From: Pseudomonadota bacterium
GTDB taxonomy: Bacteria; Pseudomonadota; Alphaproteobacteria; Rhizobiales; Devosiaceae
Reading direction: 5' to 3'
Assembly: GCA_023428425.1 (NCBI GenBank)
Contig: JAEYYP010000201.1
Span: forward strand, 1 to 6,255
DNA: 6,255 bases
Shown: positions 1-6,196 of the stretch, in pieces
How positions within the stretch are numbered: position 1 is the stretch's first letter
Layout of the letters: each line of letters starts with the position of its first letter
Made by a program: the position numbers and the translations under genes
The notes under the pieces: generated by a model
The model's input: the letters and a program-made list of their open reading frames with translations, nothing else
The model's database searches: none
Told to the model about the DNA's origin: nothing

Positions 1-1335
1 GTGGTCGCCGGCCTCGCCCGGGCTATCCCCGGCGACATCGCCAGGGCCGGTGAGGCGATCCGCTTCGCCAAGCGCGGCCGCATCCACACCTTCGTTTCCA
101 CATCGCCCATTCATCTGGCTCACCAGATGAAGAAGACCGAGGAGCAGGTGCTGGAGATCATCACGGCTACCGTGGCGCAGGCCCGCAACCTGACCGACAA
201 TGTCGAGTGGAGCGCCATGGACGCCACCCGTACGCCGCTCGACTATCTGGCCCGCTGCGTGGAACTGGCGATCAAGGCCGGCGCCACCACCATCAACCTG
301 CCCGATACCGTCGGCTACGCCATTCCGGCCGAGCACGAAGCGATGTTCCGTTCGATCATCGTGCGCGTCCCGGATGCCGACAAGGTGATCTTCTCGGCGC
401 ATTGCCACAATGACCTGGGTCTCGCCGTGGCGAACTCCCTTGCCGCTGTCCGCGGTGGCGCGCGTCAGATCGAGTGTACGATCAACGGACTGGGCGAACG
501 CGCCGGCAACGCTGCGCTGGAAGAGGTCGTGATGGCGCTTCGTACCCGCGGCGACGCCATGCCATACGACACCGAGATCGACTCGACCCACCTGAGCCGG
601 GCTTCCAAGATCGTCTCGGCAGCCGCGAACTTCCCGGTGCAGTACAACAAGGCCATCGTCGGCAAGAACGCCTTCGCGCACGAGAGCGGCATTCATCAGG
701 ATGGCATGCTGAAGAACGCGCAGACCTACGAAATCATGACGCCGGCCTCGGTCGGCATCAAGGAAACCACGCTGGTGATGGGCAAGCACTCAGGCCGCGC
801 CGCCTTCAAGGACAAGTTGAAGGAACTCGGCTACGAGCTGGGCGACAATGCCTTTCAAGAAGCGTTCCAGCGCTTCAAGGATCTCGCTGACCGCAAGAAG
901 CACGTCTACGACGCTGACATCGTGGCGCTGGTCGACGACGAAGCGGGTTCGGTCGATGATCGCATCAAGCTGGTCGACATGGAGGTCGTCTCCAAGACTG
1001 GCGGCGTGCACCGCTGCGACATCACGATGAGCATCGACGGCGAGGAAGTGTCGGCAAGCTTCGATGGCACCGGTTCGGTGGATGCGATCTTCAACGCCAT
1101 CAAGAAGGCCGTCGGCAAGGACCCGCATCTGGTCCTCTACGCAATCGATGGCGTCACCGGTGGCACCGACGCGCAGGCGAGCGCGCATGTCCGCCTCGAG
1201 ATGAACGGCCGCATCGTGTCAGGCAATGCCGCCGAGCCCGATACGCTCGTCGCATCGGCCCGCGCCTACATCAACGCCTATAACCGCCTGCTGCTCGAAC
1301 GCGGCGCCGCGGCACAGGGCGCGCTCGCCGGCTGA
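1..1335 (+). CDS. leuA: 2-isopropylmalate synthase, 5'-truncated by the window edge
   Basis: LeuA condenses acetyl-CoA with 2-oxoisovalerate to give 2-isopropylmalate, the first committed step of leucine synthesis, in the cytoplasm. The visible 444 residues contain the later part of the TIM barrel. The HxH metal pair is H134/H136 in the segment SAHCHNDLG, and the third ligand is N170 in NGLGERAGN. The NKAIVG, FAHESGIHQDG and GKHSGR blocks of the linker follow. A C-terminal regulatory domain, the leucine-feedback domain of the family, covers about residues 320-440. The DTTLRDGEQ start of the barrel, with the catalytic Arg and metal-binding Asp, is missing. Family numbering (HxH at about 204/206) implies about 70 residues lie upstream, so the GTG at base 1 is an internal Val codon, not the start. 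With those residues the length would be about 514, normal for the long LeuA form. The reading frame is intact, and a hairpin terminator follows the TGA stop. Confidence 0.96.
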   Translation: MVAGLARAIPGDIARAGEAIRFAKRGRIHTFVSTSPIHLAHQMKKTEEQVLEIITATVAQARNLTDNVEWSAMDATRTPLDYLARCVELAIKAGATTINLPDTVGYAIPAEHEAMFRSIIVRVPDADKVIFSAHCHNDLGLAVANSLAAVRGGARQIECTINGLGERAGNAALEEVVMALRTRGDAMPYDTEIDSTHLSRASKIVSAAANFPVQYNKAIVGKNAFAHESGIHQDGMLKNAQTYEIMTPASVGIKETTLVMGKHSGRAAFKDKLKELGYELGDNAFQEAFQRFKDLADRKKHVYDADIVALVDDEAGSVDDRIKLVDMEVVSKTGGVHRCDITMSIDGEEVSASFDGTGSVDAIFNAIKKAVGKDPHLVLYAIDGVTGGTDAQASAHVRLEMNGRIVSGNAAEPDTLVASARAYINAYNRLLLERGAAAQGALAG

Positions 1336-1363
1336 GCCCTGTCAAAGACACGCACAACGCATC

Positions 1364-1388
1364 AGAGCCGCCTTCGGGCGGCTCTCTC
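1364..1388 (+). terminator. Intrinsic terminator hairpin after leuA
   Basis: A perfect 9-bp stem (1364-1372 paired with 1377-1385) is closed by a TTCG tetraloop, which is unusually stable in RNA. It lies 28 bases after the leuA stop. The downstream tract is only CTCGT, so the U-run is weak, but the stem, loop and position fit a leuA terminator. It implies that the next gene has its own promoter in the 70 or so bases that follow, where I see no convincing -35/-10 pair. Confidence 0.75.
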
Positions 1389-1445
1389 GTACCTGCAAGG
1401 CTCTGTGAACCAGACTCGCGCTATGTAGCATCCTGAAGCTGGATT

Positions 1446-1449
1446 GGAG
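1446..1449 (+). promoter_or_regulatory. Ribosome binding site that decides the EEP gene start
   Basis: GGAG sits six bases before a GTG codon at 1456. The longer reading would start at a TTG at 1444, which overlaps this motif and has no good Shine-Dalgarno sequence of its own. GTG 1456 is therefore preferred. Confidence 0.55.
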
Positions 1450-1455
1450 CACCGA

Positions 1456-2412
1456 GTGCCGCTGCTGCGTGAGTTTCGAGGCGCCCTTACCGCCTTCGCA
1501 CTGGTGCTGTGCGGTCTGCTGATCCTGGTCAGTTACGACCTCGGCATACCCGGCCAGGCGCTGTTGCAGACGCTTCGTTTCCACATCGCCGCCGCACTGA
1601 TCGGATTGGTCCTGCTGCTGCTCGTCACCGCGACATGGTGGCGGGCGGTTCTGTTCCTCGTGGCTGCAACGGTGAGCATCGGGCAGGGTGGCCTGCTGAT
1701 CTACCGCCAGCAGGAAGCTCGCATGGCCGTTGCGGCGCTGCCCGGCAAACCGCTGCTGCGCGTGCTGAGCTTCAATGTGCTGCAATCCAACATGGGCAGC
1801 GGCCGCAAGATCGCGGCTTTCATCAAGGAGTCCGGTGCCGATCTGGTGCTGTTGATGGAGGCCGGCCCGGTGCAGCCCTTCGCCGCCGATCTCGCGGGTA
1901 CCTATCCGTACCGAACCCAGTGCACGGGCCGGGGTGCATGTGACATGTATCTGCTGTCGAAGACACCTCTCGAAGAGGCGCGGGTGTCCTCGATGAGCAG
2001 GATCTGGGACAATCGGCTGATCACCGCGAGCACGATCCTTGGCGGTGAGCGAATCCACATTGTCGGCGCCCACATGACAAAGCCGTATTTCGACGGTGTT
2101 TCCGAAGGCGAGGCCTACCTGATGGGCGGTGCCATCCGCGCGACCGAGGGGCCGCTAGTGCTGGCCGGGGACTTCAATTCGGCCGGCTGGTCCCGCAACA
2201 TCGACCGCATGGCGCGCGCTAACAAGCTCATTCCCGGCCCGGGCTACCCGGCGACCTGGCCGGTTCGGCTGGGGCCGTTCGGGGTGCCGATCGACAACAT
2301 GTGGACGCGCGGACCGCTCTACATCGCCTCGATCCAGGCGCTCGACGACCCCATGGGCTCGAACCATCGCGGTCTGATGGCCGAGTTGTGGCTAGCCGGT
2401 CCCGCGCCCTGA
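1456..2412 (+). CDS. Membrane-anchored endonuclease/exonuclease/phosphatase (EEP) family protein
   Basis: The product is a 318-residue EEP-superfamily metal-dependent phosphoesterase of unknown substrate. Three hydrophobic helices come first, at about residues 10-26, 43-60 and 64-83. With basic residues at the N-terminus, three helices would place the catalytic domain in the periplasm. The EEP active-site set is complete: N107 in SFNVLQSN, E135 in LLMEAG, H206 in GAHMTKP, D239 and N241 in AGDFNS, D280 in PIDNMW, and H304 in GSNHRG. Known members include DNA/RNA nucleases, sphingomyelinases, inositol-phosphate phosphatases and the uncharacterised YafD type. The membrane-anchored layout is closest to the YafD-like group, so a role in DNA repair is less likely than action on an envelope or extracellular substrate. 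That is inference. GTG 1456 is chosen over TTG 1444 because of the GGAG spacing. The gene follows the leuA terminator and converges on the aminotransferase gene with one base between stops. Confidence 0.85.
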   Translation: MPLLREFRGALTAFALVLCGLLILVSYDLGIPGQALLQTLRFHIAAALIGLVLLLLVTATWWRAVLFLVAATVSIGQGGLLIYRQQEARMAVAALPGKPLLRVLSFNVLQSNMGSGRKIAAFIKESGADLVLLMEAGPVQPFAADLAGTYPYRTQCTGRGACDMYLLSKTPLEEARVSSMSRIWDNRLITASTILGGERIHIVGAHMTKPYFDGVSEGEAYLMGGAIRATEGPLVLAGDFNSAGWSRNIDRMARANKLIPGPGYPATWPVRLGPFGVPIDNMWTRGPLYIASIQALDDPMGSNHRGLMAELWLAGPAP

Positions 2413-2413
2413 A

Positions 2414-3520
2414 CTAGAGTGCCGTCGCCTCGCGGAGTGCGTGCGGCAGTTCCTTTGCGACCACGTCCATCTGGTCCTCTGGTCCGACGCTGATACGGAT
2501 ATGCTGGTCGAGGCCAGGCGCCATAGGCTTGCGGACGAAGACGCCCCGTCGTTCCAATGCCCTCAGGACTTCGAGGGCGAACGTGCCGTCGCGTCCGCAG
2601 TCGATGGCGACGAAATTGGTGGCAGATTCCACTGCGGCAAGTCCGTTCTGCCGGGCGATCGCATAGAGCCGCTGTCGCGCAGCGCCGACGCGGTTCACGA
2701 CAGTGTGCAGCCATTCGTCGTCGGCGAGGGCGGCCAGCGCCGCAACCTGGCTGGCTCGGGTGACACCGAAATGGTTGCGCACCTTGTCGAACGCCTTGAT
2801 GAACCCGGCCTCACCGATCGCGTAGCCAATGCGCATCCCCGCAAGACCATAAGCCTTGGAGAAGGTGCGGGTACGCACGAGATTCGGCCGAGTGACATCG
2901 AGCGGGGGCAGGGTGCCGGTTGGCGCCGTTTCGCAATAGGCCTCGTCGAGCAGGATCAGTGTTTCTTCCGGCACATCCTCGATAAACGCTGAGATCTCCG
3001 CAGCGGTGCACCACGTTCCCATCGGGTTGTCAGGATTGGAGAGGTAGATGACCCTGGCCCTCTCGCGCCGGGCCGCTTCGGCCAGCGCAGCGAGATCCTC
3101 GCGATAGCCGGCGTAGGGTACGTACTCGATCCGGCCACCGAAGCCGGCCACGTGGTAGTTGAAGGTAGGGTAGGCACCGCGGGAGGTGATGGCCACATCC
3201 CCAGGCTCGATCACCAGCCGGGCGATCAATCCATGCAAGCCGTCGATCCCCTCACCCACCACAACATTGGCCGGCGGTACACCGAGCTTCGCTGCCAGAG
3301 CAGACTTCAACTCGTGTATCTCCGGGTCACCATACATCCACATGTCCGGCGCCATGTCGCGCACCGCCGCAATTACCTTTGGTGATGGCCCGAAGCCGCT
3401 CTCGTTTGCCCCGACCCTCGCCCGGAACGGCATGCCGGTGCGGCGCTCCAGGGCTTCGGGGCCGGTGAAGGGGACGGTGTCGGGAAGGCCCGTGGCGATA
3501 CTGGTGAGCAGGGATCTCAT
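2414..3520 (-). CDS. PLP-dependent class I/II aminotransferase, HisC-like
   Basis: This 368-residue fold-type I PLP enzyme transfers an amino group between an amino acid and a 2-oxo acid in the cytoplasm. Seen in sequence: a GANES segment (37-41) matching the NENP region of HisC; Y63 in MYGDPE; the cofactor-contacting N165 in SNPDNPMGT; D192 and Y195 in LDEAY, where the Asp pairs with the pyridine nitrogen; the Schiff-base lysine K222 in TFSKAYGLAGMR; the TNFV strand; and R342 in HIRISVG, the expected substrate-carboxylate Arg. The overall pattern is histidinol-phosphate aminotransferase-like. However, GEGIDGLHG (89-97) replaces the usual GNGSDE, and no his gene is in view, so hisC is not assigned and the substrate is unknown. 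From memory, NPDNPMGTW is typical of a group annotated only as PLP-dependent aminotransferase in alphaproteobacteria. The ATG at 3520 has a weak Shine-Dalgarno, but the next in-frame Met (M30) would cut into the conserved fold. It is divergent from msrA. Confidence 0.88.
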   Translation of the reverse strand: MRSLLTSIATGLPDTVPFTGPEALERRTGMPFRARVGANESGFGPSPKVIAAVRDMAPDMWMYGDPEIHELKSALAAKLGVPPANVVVGEGIDGLHGLIARLVIEPGDVAITSRGAYPTFNYHVAGFGGRIEYVPYAGYREDLAALAEAARRERARVIYLSNPDNPMGTWCTAAEISAFIEDVPEETLILLDEAYCETAPTGTLPPLDVTRPNLVRTRTFSKAYGLAGMRIGYAIGEAGFIKAFDKVRNHFGVTRASQVAALAALADDEWLHTVVNRVGAARQRLYAIARQNGLAAVESATNFVAIDCGRDGTFALEVLRALERRGVFVRKPMAPGLDQHIRISVGPEDQMDVVAKELPHALREATAL

Positions 3521-3626
3521 GATGGCGCGAACACTAGCCGCTCCACATCCACCCGCAACCGGGTTTATTCGTCCCGTCCACGACTGAGGTTACAGCGCCG
3601 AAGTCGCACGTTTGTTTGTGTTGTGC

Positions 3627-3653
3627 GTGACAGTGGGTGGGTTCAGATAGATT
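3627..3653 (+). promoter_or_regulatory. Possible msrA promoter
   Basis: GTGACA (3627-3632, five of six matches to TTGACA) is followed, after a short 15-bp spacer, by TAGATT (3648-3653, four of six to TATAAT). It lies in the 157-bp divergent spacer and would give a short leader before the msrA ribosome site. The spacer is below the optimal 17 bp, so this is tentative. I see no recognisable operator and no good minus-strand promoter for the aminotransferase gene. Confidence 0.25.
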
Positions 3654-3664
3654 CGAAAGTTCCT

Positions 3665-3671
3665 GAAGGGG
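3665..3671 (+). promoter_or_regulatory. Ribosome binding site of msrA
   Basis: GAAGGGG lies six bases before the ATG at 3678. It fixes the start so that the product begins with a complete signal peptide. Confidence 0.65.
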
Positions 3672-3677
3672 TACCTC

Positions 3678-4322
3678 ATGCACAAGAATAAGCTGGCGCT
3701 AGCGGTGGCCATGGTGGGCGCGATGGCAATGTCCAGCGCCCAGGGCGCAGAGACCGCGGTGGCGATTTTTGCCGGTGGTTGCTTCTGGTCGATCGAGAGC
3801 GATTTCGACCATGCTCCGGGTGTCATCTCCACCACGTCGGGCTACATCGGCGGGCACGTCAACAATCCGACCTACGAGCAGGTCGTGACCGAGACGACTG
3901 GCCACCGAGAGGCGGTGCGGGTCGAGTATGATCCCACGGTCACCAGCTACGAAAAACTGGTCGACACGTTCTTTCACATGATCGACCCGATCGAGGCCCG
4001 CGGCCAGTTCTGCGACTATGGCGAAAGCTACACCACAGCGATCTACGCCGGCACGAGCGAGGAACTGAAGCAGGCCCAGGCCGGCAAGGATGCCACCGCC
4101 GAGGCACTCGGCAAGCCGGTTGCCACCGTGATCGAAATGGCGCCGACCTTCTGGCCAGCGGAAGACTATCACCAGGATTTCTGGAAGGGCACCGAGATGC
4201 TCCAGAACGGCCTGACCCGCGCGCAGCACTACGCCCGCTATCGAGCCGGTTGTGGCAAGAACCGGCAGGTCGAGGCAATCTGGGGCGCCGAGGCCTTCAA
4301 GGGCCTCGACGGTCACGCCTGA
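3678..4322 (+). CDS. msrA: Exported peptide-methionine (S)-S-oxide reductase
   Basis: MsrA reduces the S-epimer of methionine sulfoxide in oxidised proteins. The 214-residue product starts with a Sec-type signal: a basic HKNK stretch, a hydrophobic core at about 6-18, and a likely cut after AQG (residue 23), so it should act in the periplasm. The catalytic cysteine is C35 in GGCFW. Y66 in NPTYEQV, E78 in GHREAV and D163 in AEDYHQ match the substrate- and proton-handling residues of E. coli MsrA (Tyr82, Glu94, Asp129). F168 stands where E. coli has Tyr134. Further cysteines are C112 in QFCDYG and C192 near the C-terminus in AGCGKN, the likely resolving residue. The mature part is a single MsrA domain with no MsrB fusion, and no msrB is in view. 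The QFCDYGESY form is a recognised MsrA variant, as I recall it. The stop overlaps the convergent mscS gene by 10 bp. Confidence 0.93.
   Translation: MHKNKLALAVAMVGAMAMSSAQGAETAVAIFAGGCFWSIESDFDHAPGVISTTSGYIGGHVNNPTYEQVVTETTGHREAVRVEYDPTVTSYEKLVDTFFHMIDPIEARGQFCDYGESYTTAIYAGTSEELKQAQAGKDATAEALGKPVATVIEMAPTFWPAEDYHQDFWKGTEMLQNGLTRAQHYARYRAGCGKNRQVEAIWGAEAFKGLDGHA
4289..4308. terminator. Hairpin at the msrA/mscS convergent junction, possible two-way terminator
   Basis: A perfect 7-bp G/C-rich stem (4289-4295 with 4302-4308) encloses a 6-base loop. It lies inside msrA, 14 bases upstream of that gene's stop codon's last base, and just 4 bases beyond the stop of the minus-strand mscS gene. Because it is an inverted repeat, it could act on both transcripts. 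No T-run follows on either strand and it is coding sequence, so chance is a real alternative. Confidence 0.25.
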
Positions 4323-5159
4323 GGCTGGCCGGGGGCGGCGGGCAGCGAACCGCCGCGAATGTTGATGTCGAGCTTGCCGTAGGGAATCTCGATCCCTGCG
4401 GCATCGAAGGCCAGCTTGGCGCGCTCGTGGAAATCGACATTGGTGCGCCACCAGTCGGATGACTTGACCCATGAGCGCATGACCAGATCAACGGAACTGG
4501 CGCCGAGTGATGCTACAAACACCATCGGCGCCGGCTCTGACAAGACGCGTGGATCCTGCGCTACCTCCAGCAGCACCTCACGAGCCTTCGGCAGGCTGGA
4601 GTCGTAGGAGATGCTGATCTTCGTTTCCACCATGCGTGTCGATTGACGCGAGTAGTTGGTGATGCGTGCATCCCAGAGCCGCGAGTTCGGCACGAAGATG
4701 AAGATGCCATCGTAGGTCTTGAGCTCGGTGGCGAACAGCCCAACCATCGACGATGGTCCCCGAAATGCCCTCGGCATCGATGTACTCGCCGACGCTCAGA
4801 GGTCGCAGCCAGATGAGCATGACGCCGGACGCTATGTTGCTGAGGGTGCCTTGCAGCGCGAGCGCGATAGCGAGACCCGCCGCACCCAGCACGGCCAGTA
4901 TGGATGTCGTCTGGATTCCGAACTGGCTGAGCGCGATCACTACCGTGACCACGATGATCCCGTAGCGGACGATCTGCGACAGGAGCGGCGCGAGCGTGTT
5001 GTCCACACGGCGAGTACGAGGCAGCAGGCTGCGAACCTGGCGCGACATGAGCCCGGCAAGCCAGAAGCCCACGAACAGGATGAGGAAGGCTGTCAGGATG
5101 CGGGTTACGTTCTCTGCGATCCAGACGGTGGAGGAGTCCAATAGCTGCGAATATTCCAT
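4313..5159 (-). pseudogene. mscS: Small-conductance mechanosensitive channel (MscS), frameshifted
   Basis: MscS proteins form homoheptameric inner-membrane channels that release solutes when osmotic downshock stretches the membrane. Two overlapping minus-strand frames together encode one canonical MscS. The first frame, from ATG 5159, carries TM1 (about 18-39), TM2 (63-80), pore helix TM3 (84-119; gate leucines L96 and L100, hinge G104) and the first beta strand up to GTIV (V137). It then runs out of frame for 56 residues to a stop at 4578-4580. The rest of the beta domain, from VGLFAT to the end, is in another frame: PNSRLWD, LGASS, then FDAAGI and IPY (251-260) as in E. coli MscS. Four bases (4745-4748) stand where one codon is expected. 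Dropping one gives V-E-V or V-D-V and restores a 281-residue protein, close to the 286 of E. coli MscS. The start could also be ATG 5168 or TTG 5195. The true state may be a sequencing error, a recent loss, or (less likely) programmed shifting. Confidence 0.85.
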
Positions 5160-5223
5160 GCCGCCCATTCTTGCAGACTGATCCGTCCTAGCCAACGCCC
5201 TGCGGGCACTTGCAGATGCGGAA

Positions 5224-6072
5224 CTACAGGTTTGGGGTTTGCTCTGATGGCATCATGGTGTGCGGGTCGGCGGCGAGCGTAACCTCGGCCTGCTGGGCGC
5301 TTCCAGCAAGCAGACGGTTGAGCGCAAGCTTGGACTTCTCGGTCAGGTCCCGCAAAGCGTCGAGATAGCTCGGGGTCGGCACCCAGGCCCGCAGCTGCAG
5401 AACGATCTTGTCTCCGACAAACGTCTCGACATGCACACTTGGTGCCGGAGACGGCTGGACGCGTGGGTCGGACGTCGCGAGATCGATTATGGCGCGTCGG
5501 GCGGCTCCGAGGTCCGTCGTATCCGGAATGGTCATGTTCACGTCGATGCGGCGGCGCGGCTCTCGGCTGTGGTTGGTGATTGCGCTGTTCCACAGCTTCA
5601 AGTTGGGCGTGAATATGTAGAGCCCGCTCGTCGAGCGCAGCCGCGTGCCGAACAGACCGATTTCGACCACGACGCCTGCCACGCCATCGCCGACGATGTA
5701 CTCGCCAATCGATATGGGACGAAGCCACACCAGCATGATGCCCGCCGCGATGTTGGCGAGCGTATTCTGGAGCGCCAGGGCGATAGCGAGGCCTGCCGCG
5801 CCGAGCACCGCGTAAATCGACGCAATCGGAACGCCGAGAAAACTCAGCGCCGTTACCACCGCAAACACCACGATGCCGTAGCGCGCAGCCTGGGCCAAAA
5901 GCGGGGTGAAGTTACGGTCGACACCAGGGGCGCGGGGCAGCCAGCCCTTGATGAGTCGAAACGCAGTCCGTGACAGATACCAGCCCACGACGAGCGTCGC
6001 GAGCGCACCGAGCAACGGCATGCCGAAGGCCCGCAGCCAGTCGAGGAGCGTGGAGGAGAGATCGGCAGGCAT
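5224..6072 (-). CDS. MscS-family mechanosensitive ion channel, intact paralogue
   Basis: This 282-residue inner-membrane channel protein is a paralogue of the broken gene downstream. TM1 is at about 18-40, TM2 at 62-80 and pore helix TM3 at 84-118. A 15-residue block ending LALQ is identical in both proteins. Gate leucines correspond to L95 and L99. N103 stands where E. coli MscS has the hinge glycine G113. The middle beta domain follows (EIGLFGTRL, TPNLKLW, ITNHSREP), then the alpha/beta part. After about residue 249 the FDAAGI/IPYP ending that builds the portal barrel in MscS is gone, replaced by a tail rich in A, Q, P and T. A general MscS-like channel role is secure; gating behaviour may differ. 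ATG 6072 has a modest GGATGG site upstream and gives a full TM1. The next gene on this strand starts 64 bases after the TAG with no strong terminator between, so the two were probably co-transcribed. Confidence 0.92.
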   Translation of the reverse strand: MPADLSSTLLDWLRAFGMPLLGALATLVVGWYLSRTAFRLIKGWLPRAPGVDRNFTPLLAQAARYGIVVFAVVTALSFLGVPIASIYAVLGAAGLAIALALQNTLANIAAGIMLVWLRPISIGEYIVGDGVAGVVVEIGLFGTRLRSTSGLYIFTPNLKLWNSAITNHSREPRRRIDVNMTIPDTTDLGAARRAIIDLATSDPRVQPSPAPSVHVETFVGDKIVLQLRAWVPTPSYLDALRDLTEKSKLALNRLLAGSAQQAEVTLAADPHTMMPSEQTPNL

Positions 6073-6098
6073 GGTCCATCCGGGGAGGGTCTGAGCTC

Positions 6099-6127
6099 AT
6101 TCTAGCAAGTTGGGTTGGCTTCGCCAC
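6099..6127 (-). promoter_or_regulatory. Possible promoter of the mscS paralogue pair
   Basis: On the minus strand, TAGAAT (6104-6099, five of six to TATAAT) is preceded by a 17-bp spacer and GTGGCG (6127-6122, three of six to TTGACA). Transcription would start near 6092, leaving a leader of about 20 bases before ATG 6072. The -10 and spacing are good, but the -35 is poor. Confidence 0.35.
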
Positions 6128-6183
6128 TGCGGCGCGCAACCGACAAGCAGGTTTGGGGATTGTTCGAGCGGCTCAGGTGAGCC

Positions 6184-6190
6184 CGGAGGA
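6184..6190 (+). promoter_or_regulatory. Strong ribosome binding site before the last gene
   Basis: CGGAGGA lies six bases before ATG 6197. This near-consensus Shine-Dalgarno is the main support for calling a gene from so few codons. Confidence 0.6.
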
Positions 6191-6196
6191 AATGCC

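Noticed and set aside
1..3. GTG at base 1 as the leuA start codon.
   Set aside because: The first visible residues align with the interior of LeuA, and the conserved DTTLRDGEQ region must lie upstream of the window.
1399..1431. A possible promoter for the EEP gene with -10 TAGCAT (1426-1431).
   Set aside because: The best upstream hexamer matches TTGACA at only three positions, which is no better than chance.
1342..2073. A long minus-strand open frame (243 codons) opposite the EEP gene.
   Set aside because: It is an antisense shadow typical of high-G+C coding DNA, has low-complexity Gln/His/Arg composition and crosses the leuA terminator.
3551..3570. A small hairpin (3551-3555 with 3560-3564) followed by TTATT, like a terminator.
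   Set aside because: The stem is only 5 bp, and no plus-strand gene ends upstream of it; it sits in the divergent spacer.
4578..4745. The 56-residue out-of-frame extension of the first mscS frame as a genuine C-terminal domain.
   Set aside because: It has no family resemblance, and the real MscS sequence continues in the other frame across the same bases.
5170..5216. CTTGCAGA repeated at 5170-5177 and 5209-5216, plus a 4-bp inverted repeat at 5197-5207, between the two mscS genes.
   Set aside because: Both are too short to support an attenuator, terminator or regulator site.
5227..6158. An 11-bp direct repeat (CAGGTTTGGGG at 5227-5237 and 6148-6158) that brackets the intact MscS gene, resembling a duplication or insertion footprint.
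   Set aside because: In about 6 kb, several 11-mer matches are expected by chance. The first copy is inside the coding end of the gene and flanking sequence does not extend the match.
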